From contig NZ_RAQH01000008.1 of NCBI RefSeq assembly GCF_003610695.1, forward strand, positions 1 through 64,000: DNA of 64,000 nt, in the 5' to 3' direction. The notes beneath the pieces were generated by a model. The model had not been told where the DNA came from and did no database searches. It saw only the letters and a program-made list of their open reading frames with translations. Position numbers and translations under genes: made by a program. This DNA comes from Epilithonimonas arachidiradicis. Lineage in GTDB: Bacteria > Bacteroidota > Bacteroidia > Flavobacteriales > Weeksellaceae. Positions 32,909 to 40,805 of this stretch are shown here, in pieces (the first letter of the stretch is position 1; each line of letters starts with the position of its first letter).

Positions 32909-34343
32909 ATTGAAACTCGTAGTCTGGAGCGCAGCAGCATTGGCATTAACGTCTTGTGCCGTCCCAAAAGTAACTGCGATAAAAGAAGTAAAAGAAACGC
33001 CTGAATTACAAACCTCGGAAGCCATTCCGAACAGCGGAGATTTTACCGGAATTGATTTGAGTACCTATTTCACAGATCAGAATCTTCTGAAACTTTTCGA
33101 ACAGGTAAAACAGGCCAATCCGGATTTTAAAATTGCTCAGCAAAGAGTCGAAATGGCCAACAGCTTCCTGAAACGTTCAAAAACAGAACTGCTTCCTTCA
33201 TTGGATGTCGGAGCGATTGTTTCGGGCGACCGTTATGGAAAATATACGATGGAAGGAGTGGGGAATTACGATACCAATCTTTCTCAGAATATTAATGATC
33301 AGCAGAGAATCAACACGACTTTTACCCCGAATTACTGGATGGGCGCAAGAAGTAGCTGGGAAATCGATGCGTGGGGAAAACTCAAAAATAAAAAGCTTTC
33401 CGCTCAGAATAAATTTCTGGCTTCAGAAGAAGGTTTGAAGTTGCTTCAAATCGATTTGTTTACGGATATCGCCAATCTGTATTATGATTTAATTGCTTTA
33501 GATAAACGTCTGAAAATTTATCAGGACAATTACAATTTACAGAAAAGAGCTTTTGAAATCATTAAGGCACAACGTGAAGTCGGGAAGGTGACAGAACTTG
33601 CAGTTCAGCAGTTTAAGGCTCAGAATAATAACTGGTTAGCAGAAATTGAACATATTAAAGTTGAAATCGTTACAGTAAAACAAGCCATCGCCACATTGAC
33701 AGGAGTTTACGGCGGGGAAATCGACAGGAGTCCGACACTTTTGCCAACCAACTTTGAAATGTTAAATAAAAACATCAATGTTGATGCGGTTATTCACTCG
33801 CGACCGGATGTGGTTTCCAATTTCTATTCTTTACAAGCTTCACACGCCAATGCAAAAGCAGCGAGAGCGGCATTTTATCCAAAAATTGATTTGGGCGCAA
33901 CCTTCGGATTGAATTCTTTTTCAGTTGAAACGATTTTCAAACCTGCTTCTTTGGCAGGTCAGCTTCTAGGCGGATTGATGGTTCCTGTTTTCAATAAAGG
34001 ACAGTTGAAATATGAGTTTAATATTGCTAACAGCGAACAGGAAATTGCATTTTTAAATTATCAGAAAAGTGTAACAACGGCTTTTAATGAACTTCAGTCT
34101 ATTTTAAAACAGACCAAAATATTTCACCGGGTTTTAGATTTAAAAGAAGAAGAAGTGAAATTTCTCGACAAAGGAATCGAGGTTTCCAATGATTTGTACA
34201 TCACGGGTTATGCCAATTATTTTGAATTGATTAATGCCCAAAAAAGCAAGCTTCAGGCTGAATTGGACTTACTTAAATTCCAGCACGAGAATACAAGGAA
34301 TAATGTGTTGCTGTTTAAAGCTTTGGGAGGGAGATTGAATTAA
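32895..34343 (+). CDS. RND efflux outer membrane channel lipoprotein (OprM/TolC type)
   Basis: A 482-residue outer membrane factor with lipobox ALTSC (Cys near residue 19). Its two OEP repeats are seen in QRVEMANSFLKRSKTELLPSLDVGAIV and SHANAKAARAAFYPKIDLGATFGLN. It overlaps the permease gene by 14 bp, a sign of coupled translation. The start is the ATG at 32895; a TTG 18 bp upstream also opens the frame. It completes the tripartite pump and is followed by a strong terminator. Confidence 0.93.
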   Translation: MKRNKLKLVVWSAAALALTSCAVPKVTAIKEVKETPELQTSEAIPNSGDFTGIDLSTYFTDQNLLKLFEQVKQANPDFKIAQQRVEMANSFLKRSKTELLPSLDVGAIVSGDRYGKYTMEGVGNYDTNLSQNINDQQRINTTFTPNYWMGARSSWEIDAWGKLKNKKLSAQNKFLASEEGLKLLQIDLFTDIANLYYDLIALDKRLKIYQDNYNLQKRAFEIIKAQREVGKVTELAVQQFKAQNNNWLAEIEHIKVEIVTVKQAIATLTGVYGGEIDRSPTLLPTNFEMLNKNINVDAVIHSRPDVVSNFYSLQASHANAKAARAAFYPKIDLGATFGLNSFSVETIFKPASLAGQLLGGLMVPVFNKGQLKYEFNIANSEQEIAFLNYQKSVTTAFNELQSILKQTKIFHRVLDLKEEEVKFLDKGIEVSNDLYITGYANYFELINAQKSKLQAELDLLKFQHENTRNNVLLFKALGGRLN

Positions 34344-34350
34344 TTTTTAT

Positions 34351-34382
34351 AAAAAAGAGCCAGATTATTTTGGCTCTTTTAA
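34351..34382 (+). terminator. Terminator of the RND efflux operon
   Basis: AAAAGAGCCA (34353-34362) pairs with TGGCTCTTTT (34371-34380), 8-nt loop, followed by AATTTT. A-tracts on the left side also allow use by the convergent acetyltransferase gene. Confidence 0.85.
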
Positions 34383-34397
34383 TTTTAAGCCAGCCGG

Positions 34398-34904
34398 TTA
34401 ATAATTTTTTCGGATCATAACATAGCCTGGCAAGTCAAAGGGTTTCAATAGCAATTGTTCGGAGATATTAAATCCAAAACTCTCTAAAGTTGGAATTAAC
34501 AAATCATTTTCAGGAATCTCTGTCCAATGCGAATAATTGCGTGTAACCGATAAACATTTTTCCCACAGTGATTGGAAAACCTCAGATTTATGATAGTCAT
34601 GAAGAACAAAAAAAGAAAATTGGATAGCTTTTTGGCCCTCTAAAATTTTAGGTTGCTCAAAGGAGTTTTTAAGAATTGCATATCCTACAGCTTTCTCTTC
34701 TTGAAATACAATGATCAGCTGTGTGCTGAGATCATTCAGTTCATTAATAATAGTTCTTCTGTCGAGCTCATTCTCCAAAAAAATTTCGAGTTCATTAGCA
34801 TCTAATAGATCTTGATACATCTCCTTCAATTGCACTTCTTTTAGTTCTAACAAAAGATCAACACCTCGCTCTGATCCGACAGTAAATTTTGATATGATAT
34901 TCAT
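34398..34904 (-). CDS. GNAT-like N-acetyltransferase
   Basis: A 168-residue protein resembling GNAT acetyltransferases. A strand-helix start (LKEVQLKEMYQDLLDANELEIFLENELD) is followed by LIIVFQEEKAVGYAILKNSF and a core strand KAIQFSFFVLHDYHKSEVFQSLWEKCL, where the acetyl-CoA loop would be. The Q/R-x-x-G-x-G/A signature is degraded, so this is a fold-level call. It is downstream of the MocR-type regulator on the same strand (81-bp gap). A minus-strand TATATTTG at 34924-34931 could be its own -7 box. Confidence 0.6.
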   Translation of the reverse strand: MNIISKFTVGSERGVDLLLELKEVQLKEMYQDLLDANELEIFLENELDRRTIINELNDLSTQLIIVFQEEKAVGYAILKNSFEQPKILEGQKAIQFSFFVLHDYHKSEVFQSLWEKCLSVTRNYSHWTEIPENDLLIPTLESFGFNISEQLLLKPFDLPGYVMIRKNY

Positions 34905-34985
34905 TTGATAATCAATTAAAAAACAAATATAACCGATTGCAGCACGCAGATCACGATACAGAATCTTGAAAAATGATCAGTACAG

Positions 34986-36395
34986 TTAATGCGATAAAGA
35001 TTGTCCGATTCTTTCAATAGCATTCAAACTCTCAGGCGTCAAATGATTAGAAAATACAGTTCTAAAACAATTGTCGTAATTGTTGGTGAATGAAAATGTA
35101 TTGCCGGGCGTAAAATTCACCCCAAATTTTTCACAAGTCTTATAAAACGCTAGCATATCAGTGCCCGGCGCTAATTGCGTCCAAATGCTGTAACCGCCCT
35201 GGGGAATTGTTGTGTAAGTCGTTTCCGGAAAGAATTGATGAATATGATTAGCGAGTTTGATAGCCTGAAGTTCCAATTGACGTCGAAATTTACGCAGATG
35301 TCTGTCGTAGCTGGAAGTAGAAAGTAATTTGGCAACAACTTCCTGATTAAGCGGTGAAACTGATCTCCCGAGAGAAAATTTTAACCGTTCAGCAGCAGAA
35401 AAATAGCGTCCTGCAGCCAGCCAGCCTAATCGAATACCGGGAGCCAGAGTTTTTGAGAAAGAAGAAACTGTAATCACCAAACCTTGCTGATCATAATTTC
35501 TGATTGTTGTTGGTCTTGAACCTGTAAAGTACAGATCACCATAGATATCATTTTCGATAATTGGAATTTCTCGGGAAGAAGCAATATTGTAAAGCTTTTG
35601 TTTTGTTTCATCCGTCATCAATATTCCTGTTGGATTATGAAAATTAGGAGTTACAACAATTGACTTGATGTCATTCTTCTGACAAGCATCAGCAAGATGA
35701 TCGGTGTCAAAAGTATTGTAATTCTTTAATGGAATTTCAATGGTTCTGAGTTTAAGATTTGCTATAACTTCCAAAACAGAAAACACACACGGACTTTCAA
35801 CTGCAATAATATCATTTGGATTTGTAGTCACAGCTAATGCAATATATAGGGCTTGCAAAGCACCATCAGTAATGATAGTTTCATCCTTCTGTATTATAGC
35901 ACCATGCAAGACCTGACGTTTAGCAACCAATTCCCTAAGCTCTTCTGTACCATTAGTAGGATAATAGCGGAGTAGAGCGGCTCCTTTTTCTCGGATGACT
36001 TGTTGCATTGTTCTAAGTACCAATTTCTGAGGGATCAAGAGATCGGAAGGAACAGCCGCATTTAGGTTGGCAACTTCAGTGTGCTGTTTCTGTTGTGAGG
36101 TTAAGAAAATATTTTCTCTGAAAACAGAATCTCTTGGAATTGCTTTCAAATCGGGTGAATGACTGGCTGATGCTTTATAGGATTGATAATTCACAATATA
36201 TCCGGAGCGTGGCAAACTTCTTACAAGCCCTTTGTAAATCAGATAATCATAACCGTTTTGTACAGAACTGATGCTGAGTTGGTATTCTTTTTTTATACTT
36301 CTCGCAGATGGTAATTTGTCTCCCGGTTTTAAAAGCCCTGTACTGATATGTTTTTCTATTGCATCTGTGAAAACTTTGTATTTGTAATCCTTCAT
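34986..36395 (-). CDS. MocR-type regulator (GntR HTH plus aminotransferase domain)
   Basis: A 469-residue fusion. Residues about 1-70 form a GntR winged helix (YKVFTDAIEKHISTGLLKPGDKLPSARSIKKEYQLS). Residues about 110-465 are a class I aminotransferase-like domain with NPTG (254-257), Asp283 and the PLP Lys315 in SSFSKTLAPGIRLGW. All expected cofactor residues are present. MocR proteins such as PdxR and GabR regulate vitamin B6, GABA or related genes. The target here is unknown; neighbours are an acetyltransferase gene and, divergently, a pectate lyase gene. Confidence 0.92.
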   Translation of the reverse strand: MKDYKYKVFTDAIEKHISTGLLKPGDKLPSARSIKKEYQLSISSVQNGYDYLIYKGLVRSLPRSGYIVNYQSYKASASHSPDLKAIPRDSVFRENIFLTSQQKQHTEVANLNAAVPSDLLIPQKLVLRTMQQVIREKGAALLRYYPTNGTEELRELVAKRQVLHGAIIQKDETIITDGALQALYIALAVTTNPNDIIAVESPCVFSVLEVIANLKLRTIEIPLKNYNTFDTDHLADACQKNDIKSIVVTPNFHNPTGILMTDETKQKLYNIASSREIPIIENDIYGDLYFTGSRPTTIRNYDQQGLVITVSSFSKTLAPGIRLGWLAAGRYFSAAERLKFSLGRSVSPLNQEVVAKLLSTSSYDRHLRKFRRQLELQAIKLANHIHQFFPETTYTTIPQGGYSIWTQLAPGTDMLAFYKTCEKFGVNFTPGNTFSFTNNYDNCFRTVFSNHLTPESLNAIERIGQSLSH

Positions 36396-36404
36396 TATAA
36401 AATC

Positions 36405-36442
36405 AACTGTACCGTAATCATTTAAACTGATAATAAATGTAC
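36405..36442. promoter_or_regulatory. Direct repeats upstream of the MocR-type gene
   Basis: TGTACCGTAAT (from 36408) and TGTACTGAATT (from 36438) lie 30 bp apart, about three helical turns, just upstream of the MocR ATG. MocR regulators often bind direct repeats in their own promoter, so this is a candidate autoregulatory site, by inference only. Confidence 0.35.
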
Positions 36443-36517
36443 TGAATTATGAAGACTCAAAAAATATTAGATATATACAATTAGATAAAAATTTAAGTTC
36501 CATATTAAAATTTGTCT

Positions 36518-36538
36518 TAAGTTTGTGCAATCGATTGC
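36518..36538 (+). promoter_or_regulatory. Pectate lyase -7 box with overlapping-start operator palindrome
   Basis: TAAGTTTG (36518-36525) fits the Bacteroidetes -7 box. It is followed at once by the perfect 12-bp palindrome GCAATCGATTGC (36527-36538), centred on CG like LacI-family operators and lying where transcription should start. The -33 TTG is not evident. Confidence 0.45.
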
Positions 36539-36588
36539 TCACAACAAAGTGCTGACTTATCGAGATTTTGGATACAAAAGAAACAACT

Positions 36589-37611
36589 ATGAAAATAAGA
36601 TCAATTATCATTTTAATTTTTTTAATGATTTTACAATTATTTTCCGGACAAACGAAAGATACTTTAGCGGAAAAAATTTTGCTATATCAATTACCAATCG
36701 GTGGTTGGGGAAAACAGCTTGAGGATAAATCTGTAGTTGATTATAAGTTGCCCATCGATAAAAATTTGTTAAGAAAAATAAAAGAGACAGGAGATGATCA
36801 TGCAACGATTGATAACCAGGCAACTTCCCGAGAGATAAAAGCTCTAATAAAAGCATACAATACTACCAAAAATCCAGCATATTTATCAGCAGCAGAGAAA
36901 GGCATAAAGTATCTGCTGCTAATGCAGTACAAAAACGGTGGATTTCCCCAATATTATCCTAACAAAGGGCTTTACAGAAAACAAATTACTTACAACGATG
37001 ATGCAATGATTAATGCGTTGACGGTCTTATATTACGCGGCTAATGGTAAGAATAATTTTGATGTTATCAATTCTGAATTAAGGAACAAATCTCAAATTGC
37101 TATTAACAAAGGTATAGATTGTATATTAAGAACTCAGGTTTTGCAAAAAGGGATTTCTACGATATGGGCAGATCAATATAATGAGATCACAATGAAACCG
37201 GAAAAAGCAAGAGCTTTTGAACCTATTTCACTAGCAAGTGCAGAATCAGTTGGCATCGTCAGATTTCTGATGCTACAGCCTGCGACCCCCGAAATAGAAC
37301 TAGCGGTAAAAAGTGCTCTCAAGTGGTTTAAAGCAAATAAAATTGAAGGGTACAGCTACAATGTCACCAAACAAAATGGCAAAAACCTAAGAGTTTTGAA
37401 ACAAGAGAAAAACTCAGTCGTATGGTCCAGATTCTACGATATTGAAACTAACGTTCCCATCTTTGGAGACCGGGATGGAACAGTGAAATACAATTATAAC
37501 GACATTTCGGAAGAAAGACGAAACGGCTATAGTTGGTACATCGATTTTGCAAAAAAACTAATTGATGTAGATTATCCAAAATGGCTTCTCGAAAATAATT
37601 TGAAGGATTGA
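36589..37611 (+). CDS. Pectate lyase, PL10 family
   Basis: A 340-residue exported protein with signal peptide MKIRSIIILIFLMILQLFSGQ. It has the PL10 hallmarks: LPIGGWGKQL, DDHATIDNQATSREIKALIKAY, MQYKNGGFPQYYPN, RKQITYNDDAMINALTVL, WADQYNEITMKPEKARAFEPISLASAES, and the C-terminal SRFYDIETNVPIFGDRDG with the conserved Arg and Asp. It cleaves polygalacturonate by beta-elimination. I use the ATG at 36589 rather than an upstream TTG at 36568. It stands alone, with no other pectin gene nearby. An operator-like palindrome lies upstream. Confidence 0.92.
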   Translation: MKIRSIIILIFLMILQLFSGQTKDTLAEKILLYQLPIGGWGKQLEDKSVVDYKLPIDKNLLRKIKETGDDHATIDNQATSREIKALIKAYNTTKNPAYLSAAEKGIKYLLLMQYKNGGFPQYYPNKGLYRKQITYNDDAMINALTVLYYAANGKNNFDVINSELRNKSQIAINKGIDCILRTQVLQKGISTIWADQYNEITMKPEKARAFEPISLASAESVGIVRFLMLQPATPEIELAVKSALKWFKANKIEGYSYNVTKQNGKNLRVLKQEKNSVVWSRFYDIETNVPIFGDRDGTVKYNYNDISEERRNGYSWYIDFAKKLIDVDYPKWLLENNLKD

Positions 37612-37633
37612 AAACTTATTGATTAAATAAAAA

Positions 37634-38155
37634 TTAATTCTGAAAAGTTTCAAAAGTTCCGTCTTCATAAAAAAATACAATTCGGCGGATTTTTTTTAAC
37701 GGATTTTCTTGTTTTGTATCGGAATTTTCTAATGGCTGAGAATCGGCTATTTTATTCTTATCCGGATTATGTGCAGGAATATTTGATTCTCGCGAATTTG
37801 CTTTTTCTGGCTTTTCTTTAATTTCTTCTTTACCAAAATTATCATCATCAATTAATGAGAATAAATCTGGCAAGGATTTTTTTGCAGGTTTGCTGTCTTC
37901 CGGTTCAGGAATAGTAACAGCAGTTGAATTCTCTTCTTTATTAACAAGCATTTCACCAGAGCCGGTAATTAGCCATTCCCATTCAAGTTCCGGAAATTTG
38001 GCTTTTATTTTCGTTATGAAATCAAGAGAAGGTTTATTTCTTCCTGAGATAATATGCGAAATACTTGAACGCTGAACGTTAATATCTTCTGCAAATTCCG
38101 CAGGAGTCAGTTCTGTATACTCGATTACTTTTGTAATTCTATCATTAAATTCCAT
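37634..38155 (-). CDS. XRE-family helix-turn-helix regulator
   Basis: A 173-residue protein. An XRE/Cro HTH occupies residues about 1-65 (FNDRITKVIEYTELTPAEFAEDINVQRSSISHIISGRNKPSLDFITKIKAKFPELEWEWLITGSGEML). A low-complexity linker rich in Pro, Glu, Lys and Asn follows, and a short conserved-looking tail (IRRIVFFYEDGTFETFQ) ends the protein. It is convergent with the pectate lyase gene. A TTTAC-N4-GTAAA palindrome abuts its start codon and another lies 55 bp further upstream, which suggests autoregulation. Confidence 0.88.
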   Translation of the reverse strand: MEFNDRITKVIEYTELTPAEFAEDINVQRSSISHIISGRNKPSLDFITKIKAKFPELEWEWLITGSGEMLVNKEENSTAVTIPEPEDSKPAKKSLPDLFSLIDDDNFGKEEIKEKPEKANSRESNIPAHNPDKNKIADSQPLENSDTKQENPLKKIRRIVFFYEDGTFETFQN

Positions 38156-38169
38156 TTTACAAATGTAAT
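38156..38169. promoter_or_regulatory. TTTAC-N4-GTAAA operator, site 1 (at the XRE start)
   Basis: TTTACAAATGTAAT matches TTTAC-N4-GTAAA with one change in the last base. It directly adjoins the XRE start codon and includes TACATTTG on the minus strand, a possible -7 box of that gene. Confidence 0.5.
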
Positions 38170-38210
38170 AAAAATTTTAATTAAATGAATCACAATTGTA
38201 AACCTATTGT

Positions 38211-38224
38211 TTTACTTTTGTAAA
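38211..38224. promoter_or_regulatory. TTTAC-N4-GTAAA operator, site 2
   Basis: TTTACTTTTGTAAA is a perfect inverted repeat of 5-bp arms with a 4-bp spacer, 55 bp upstream of site 1 on the XRE side. It shares its arms with sites 1 and 3. Confidence 0.5.
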
Positions 38225-38897
38225 CAATCATAATATTTAAAAATTAGTTTTTAATGATCTGTTTTTCAAATAGTTAAATTAAATTATTGTGGATAATATC
38301 TATTATTTTATTCTTTTGGTTTGGAACTAATGATTTTATGTTGATAATGTGGTAAAGCAATATTTACTATAATTTAAAACGTTGAAAACTCAAAAAGTTA
38401 TCTGCAATACACGGTGCCTTTTACTTATTTTATTTGCTTTTCAGAAAGAGTAGGGCTGTGCTTATTTCTTATTGATAAGACCCACAAAGCTATAAAACCC
38501 TTATATTATCTAGTAACTGGCGGATTATATATTAATTCATATTTGATTTCAATTTTTCTTATCATGTACATATCTGCAAAAATTTTGCTTTTAAGACTGC
38601 TGAAGAATTATGATGAAATACTAAATCTGTCATATAGATACTAGAATTGCAAAATAATTGTGATTTAGAAAGTTATACATCTGTAAATCAAGGCCAATAA
38701 TAACTAAAAATCCGTTTAATGAATTGCTGAACAAATAAGAACTAATGCCTAATTATTACCTTAAAGTGAAATTAAAAAAATACTTTATTTAATTTTTATA
38801 AATAACTGATATTTAACATTATATATTTTAAATTTAAAAATAATGTATTCCACAAAATAATTAACAGACAAAGTGACATTTGTCAATGTTTAGTTAT

Positions 38898-38911
38898 TTT
38901 ACAAATGTAAA
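38898..38911. promoter_or_regulatory. TTTAC-N4-GTAAA operator, site 3 (before the M14 gene)
   Basis: TTTACAAATGTAAA is a perfect palindrome 54 bp upstream of the carboxypeptidase ATG and 24 bp upstream of its -7 box. It differs from site 1 in one base, which suggests that the same protein binds both. Confidence 0.5.
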
Positions 38912-38934
38912 CATTAATATTTGTGATTAAATGT

Positions 38935-38942
38935 TAATTTTG
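38935..38942 (+). promoter_or_regulatory. Promoter -7 box of the M14 carboxypeptidase gene
   Basis: TAATTTTG fits TAnnTTTG and ends 22 bp before the ATG. A clear TTG at the usual distance is missing, which would fit a promoter that depends on a regulator. Confidence 0.45.
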
Positions 38943-38964
38943 TGAAAAATCAAATACCGTAAAA

Positions 38965-40068
38965 ATGAATTTCAGTTTTCCTTATTTTAAAAATGTAAAC
39001 TTCCCAGAACGCTATATTTCCCCTGAAAAATTATTTTCTTACTTACAGGACAATTACAGCGATTACGTCCAAGAGGTCGGAAAATCCAGTTTAGGAAAGC
39101 CTATCTATATGATGACGCTTGGGAAAGGTAATATTAAAGTTGCTGCCTGGTCACAGATGCACGGTAACGAATCTACAGCGACGTTGGCAATGCTGGATCT
39201 GTTGGCTATATTTGATAAACATCCGGAACTGAAAGAGAAACTATTTGAATTAATACAATTAGACTTCATTTTTATGCTGAATCCTGATGGGTCCGAAGCA
39301 TGGACAAGGAGAAATGCTTTTGACATCGACATCAACAGGGATTTCTTGAGGACCTCAAGTGTTGAAATGAAATTGTTGAAATCATTAATTCTCGATAATA
39401 ATTATAGTTATCTGCTAAACCTTCACGATCAGAGAACGATTTTTACTACCGATGGAAAACATCCTGCAACCTTATCATTTTTGGCACCTTCAGAAAATGC
39501 TGATCGTGATATTACGGAAAACCGGAAAAAAAGTATGGCTGTAATTGCTGCGATCTATATGCAGATGAAACATATTCTCCCTGACAGAATTGCCAAATAT
39601 ACAGATGAATTTTATCCAACATCCAGCGGTGATAACTTTATGAAAGCTGGGATCCCAGCAATATTGTTTGAAGGTGGATATTTTGAAAATGATTTGGAAC
39701 GGGCTAAGACTCGCGAGTTTTATACTCAAGCTTTATATTTTGCATTAAAAGCAATGTCAGTCCTTAAAGGCGACACATTGAGCTATGAGACTTATTTTGA
39801 CATTCCTCAGAACAAAGAATCTCATTTTGATTTGATCTACAGGAATGTTAAGCTTAATACAGAATTCGAATGTATTTTGGATATCGCCATACAATATAGA
39901 GAAATTCTTAATGACAATCGCAATCTGACTTACCAGCCATACGTTGTTGAAGTTGGTGATCTTAACCATAAAAAAGGCTGGCAAGAAATAGATTGCACAG
40001 ACAAGAAATTTATTTCGCAAAAAAGATTTCCAAAACTGGAATCTTTGGTAGATTTCAGTATAGAATAA
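38965..40068 (+). CDS. M14-family zinc carboxypeptidase, no signal peptide
   Basis: A 367-residue metallopeptidase. The zinc ligands are His66 and Glu69 (MHGNES) and His154 (NLHDQR). Substrate-binding residues are seen in NPDGSEAWTRRN and DINRDF, and the catalytic Glu236 in FEGGYFEN. It starts MNFSFPYFKNVNFPER with no signal peptide or membrane helix, so it is predicted to be cytoplasmic, unlike many secreted M14 enzymes. It may act on peptides or on amino-acylated small molecules. It has its own promoter region with an XRE-type operator. Confidence 0.88.
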   Translation: MNFSFPYFKNVNFPERYISPEKLFSYLQDNYSDYVQEVGKSSLGKPIYMMTLGKGNIKVAAWSQMHGNESTATLAMLDLLAIFDKHPELKEKLFELIQLDFIFMLNPDGSEAWTRRNAFDIDINRDFLRTSSVEMKLLKSLILDNNYSYLLNLHDQRTIFTTDGKHPATLSFLAPSENADRDITENRKKSMAVIAAIYMQMKHILPDRIAKYTDEFYPTSSGDNFMKAGIPAILFEGGYFENDLERAKTREFYTQALYFALKAMSVLKGDTLSYETYFDIPQNKESHFDLIYRNVKLNTEFECILDIAIQYREILNDNRNLTYQPYVVEVGDLNHKKGWQEIDCTDKKFISQKRFPKLESLVDFSIE

Positions 40069-40190
40069 ATAATATGAAAAACCTTTATTAATCAGCTTTA
40101 TATGAGTTGATTAAAATATGCAATTTAACATAATATAAATTATAGGACATTTTATAATTATTAAATAAAGCATATTCTGACCACTTTTCT

Positions 40191-40224
40191 TTGCGGTATT
40201 TTGGTATAATATTTTCTAATTTTG
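40191..40224 (+). promoter_or_regulatory. Promoter of the 40247-40753 lipoprotein gene
   Basis: TTG (40191-40193), a 23-bp spacer and TAATTTTG (40217-40224), 22 bp upstream of the ATG. Both boxes match the Bacteroidetes consensus, with the spacer at the long end. Confidence 0.55.
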
Positions 40225-40246
40225 ATTTATCCCAAAATAAGCTATT

Positions 40247-40753
40247 ATGAAAAAAGTTATTTTAATTCTATCAGGTTTTGCAGTTATCCATTCTTGTGAA
40301 AAAAATGACGGAAAACAAATTAATGTCGAAAACCGAAAACCCGACACTTTAGCCATACCCAAAAATGAAAAAAATCAAATTGCTACAACGGAAAATGTTG
40401 ATTATTGTTATCTAAATGTCTTAGCAAAGGATTCTATGATCCTGTCTTATAAAATTGTTAACGGACAAGTCTCCGGTAAATTAGCTTATAAAAATTTTGA
40501 AAAAGATTCTTCAACTGGAGACGTTTCCGGAACCGTTGCCGGCGATACTTTGAAACTGAATTATAAATATATGTCCGAAGGCACAACCAGTGAGCGCGAA
40601 GTGTACTTCCTACAGGACAGCGGCGTTCTATTGGAAGGTATCGGAAATTACTCTGACAATAGTTCTCCAAAACAAGTCTATGTATCGTCCAAAGCAGTCA
40701 ATTATTCCAAAGGAAGACGTTTGACTCCTGCCGATTGTAAAGAATTTAAATAA
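40247..40753 (+). CDS. Lipoprotein of unknown function
   Basis: A 168-residue protein with lipobox VIHSC (Cys17) and a disordered, Lys/Asn-rich linker (EKNDGKQINVENRKPDTL). A compact domain follows, containing DYCYLNVLAKDSMILSYKIVNGQVSGKLAYKNFEKDSSTGDVSGTVAGDTLKLNYKYMSEG and a final TPADCKEFK. The alternating strands resemble small lipocalin-like or META-like barrels, but I make no family claim. It has its own promoter and a terminator shared with the convergent GH30 gene. Confidence 0.75.
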   Translation: MKKVILILSGFAVIHSCEKNDGKQINVENRKPDTLAIPKNEKNQIATTENVDYCYLNVLAKDSMILSYKIVNGQVSGKLAYKNFEKDSSTGDVSGTVAGDTLKLNYKYMSEGTTSEREVYFLQDSGVLLEGIGNYSDNSSPKQVYVSSKAVNYSKGRRLTPADCKEFK

Positions 40754-40786
40754 AAACAACAGCGGCTTTTGTAAGCTGCTGTTGTT
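40752..40786. terminator. Bidirectional terminator between lipoprotein and GH30 genes
   Basis: AACAACAGCGGCTT (40755-40768) pairs with AAGCTGCTGTTGTT (40773-40786) with one G-T pair and a TTGT loop. On the minus strand TTTTTATTT follows, so it best serves the GH30 end of the polysaccharide locus. The plus strand lacks a T-run beyond GTTGTT. Confidence 0.8.
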
Positions 40787-40805
40787 AACCTTAAAAATAT
40801 ATAAT

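Larger units (their letters stand above)
38156..38964. other. AT-rich gene-free stretch between XRE and M14 genes
   Basis: 809 bp with no convincing gene. The left end holds two XRE-type operators and a GTAAAC half-site (38198-38203), and the right end holds a third operator and a -7 box for the carboxypeptidase gene. In between the sequence is very AT-rich. A 76-codon frame at 38414-38644 starts with GTG and encodes only hydrophobic, low-information sequence; I do not call it. I see no hairpin terminators or tRNA-like folds. Confidence 0.6.

Noticed and set aside
34980-36412. Inverted AACTGTAC / GTACAGTT octamers at both ends of the MocR-type gene
   Set aside because: Eight-base matches 1.4 kb apart, one of them overlapping the stop codon; could be chance and do not look like terminal repeats of a mobile element.
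38414-38644. 76-codon plus-strand frame starting GTG in the AT-rich gap
   Set aside because: Hydrophobic, low-information sequence without a recognisable start context or promoter; typical of chance frames in AT-rich DNA.
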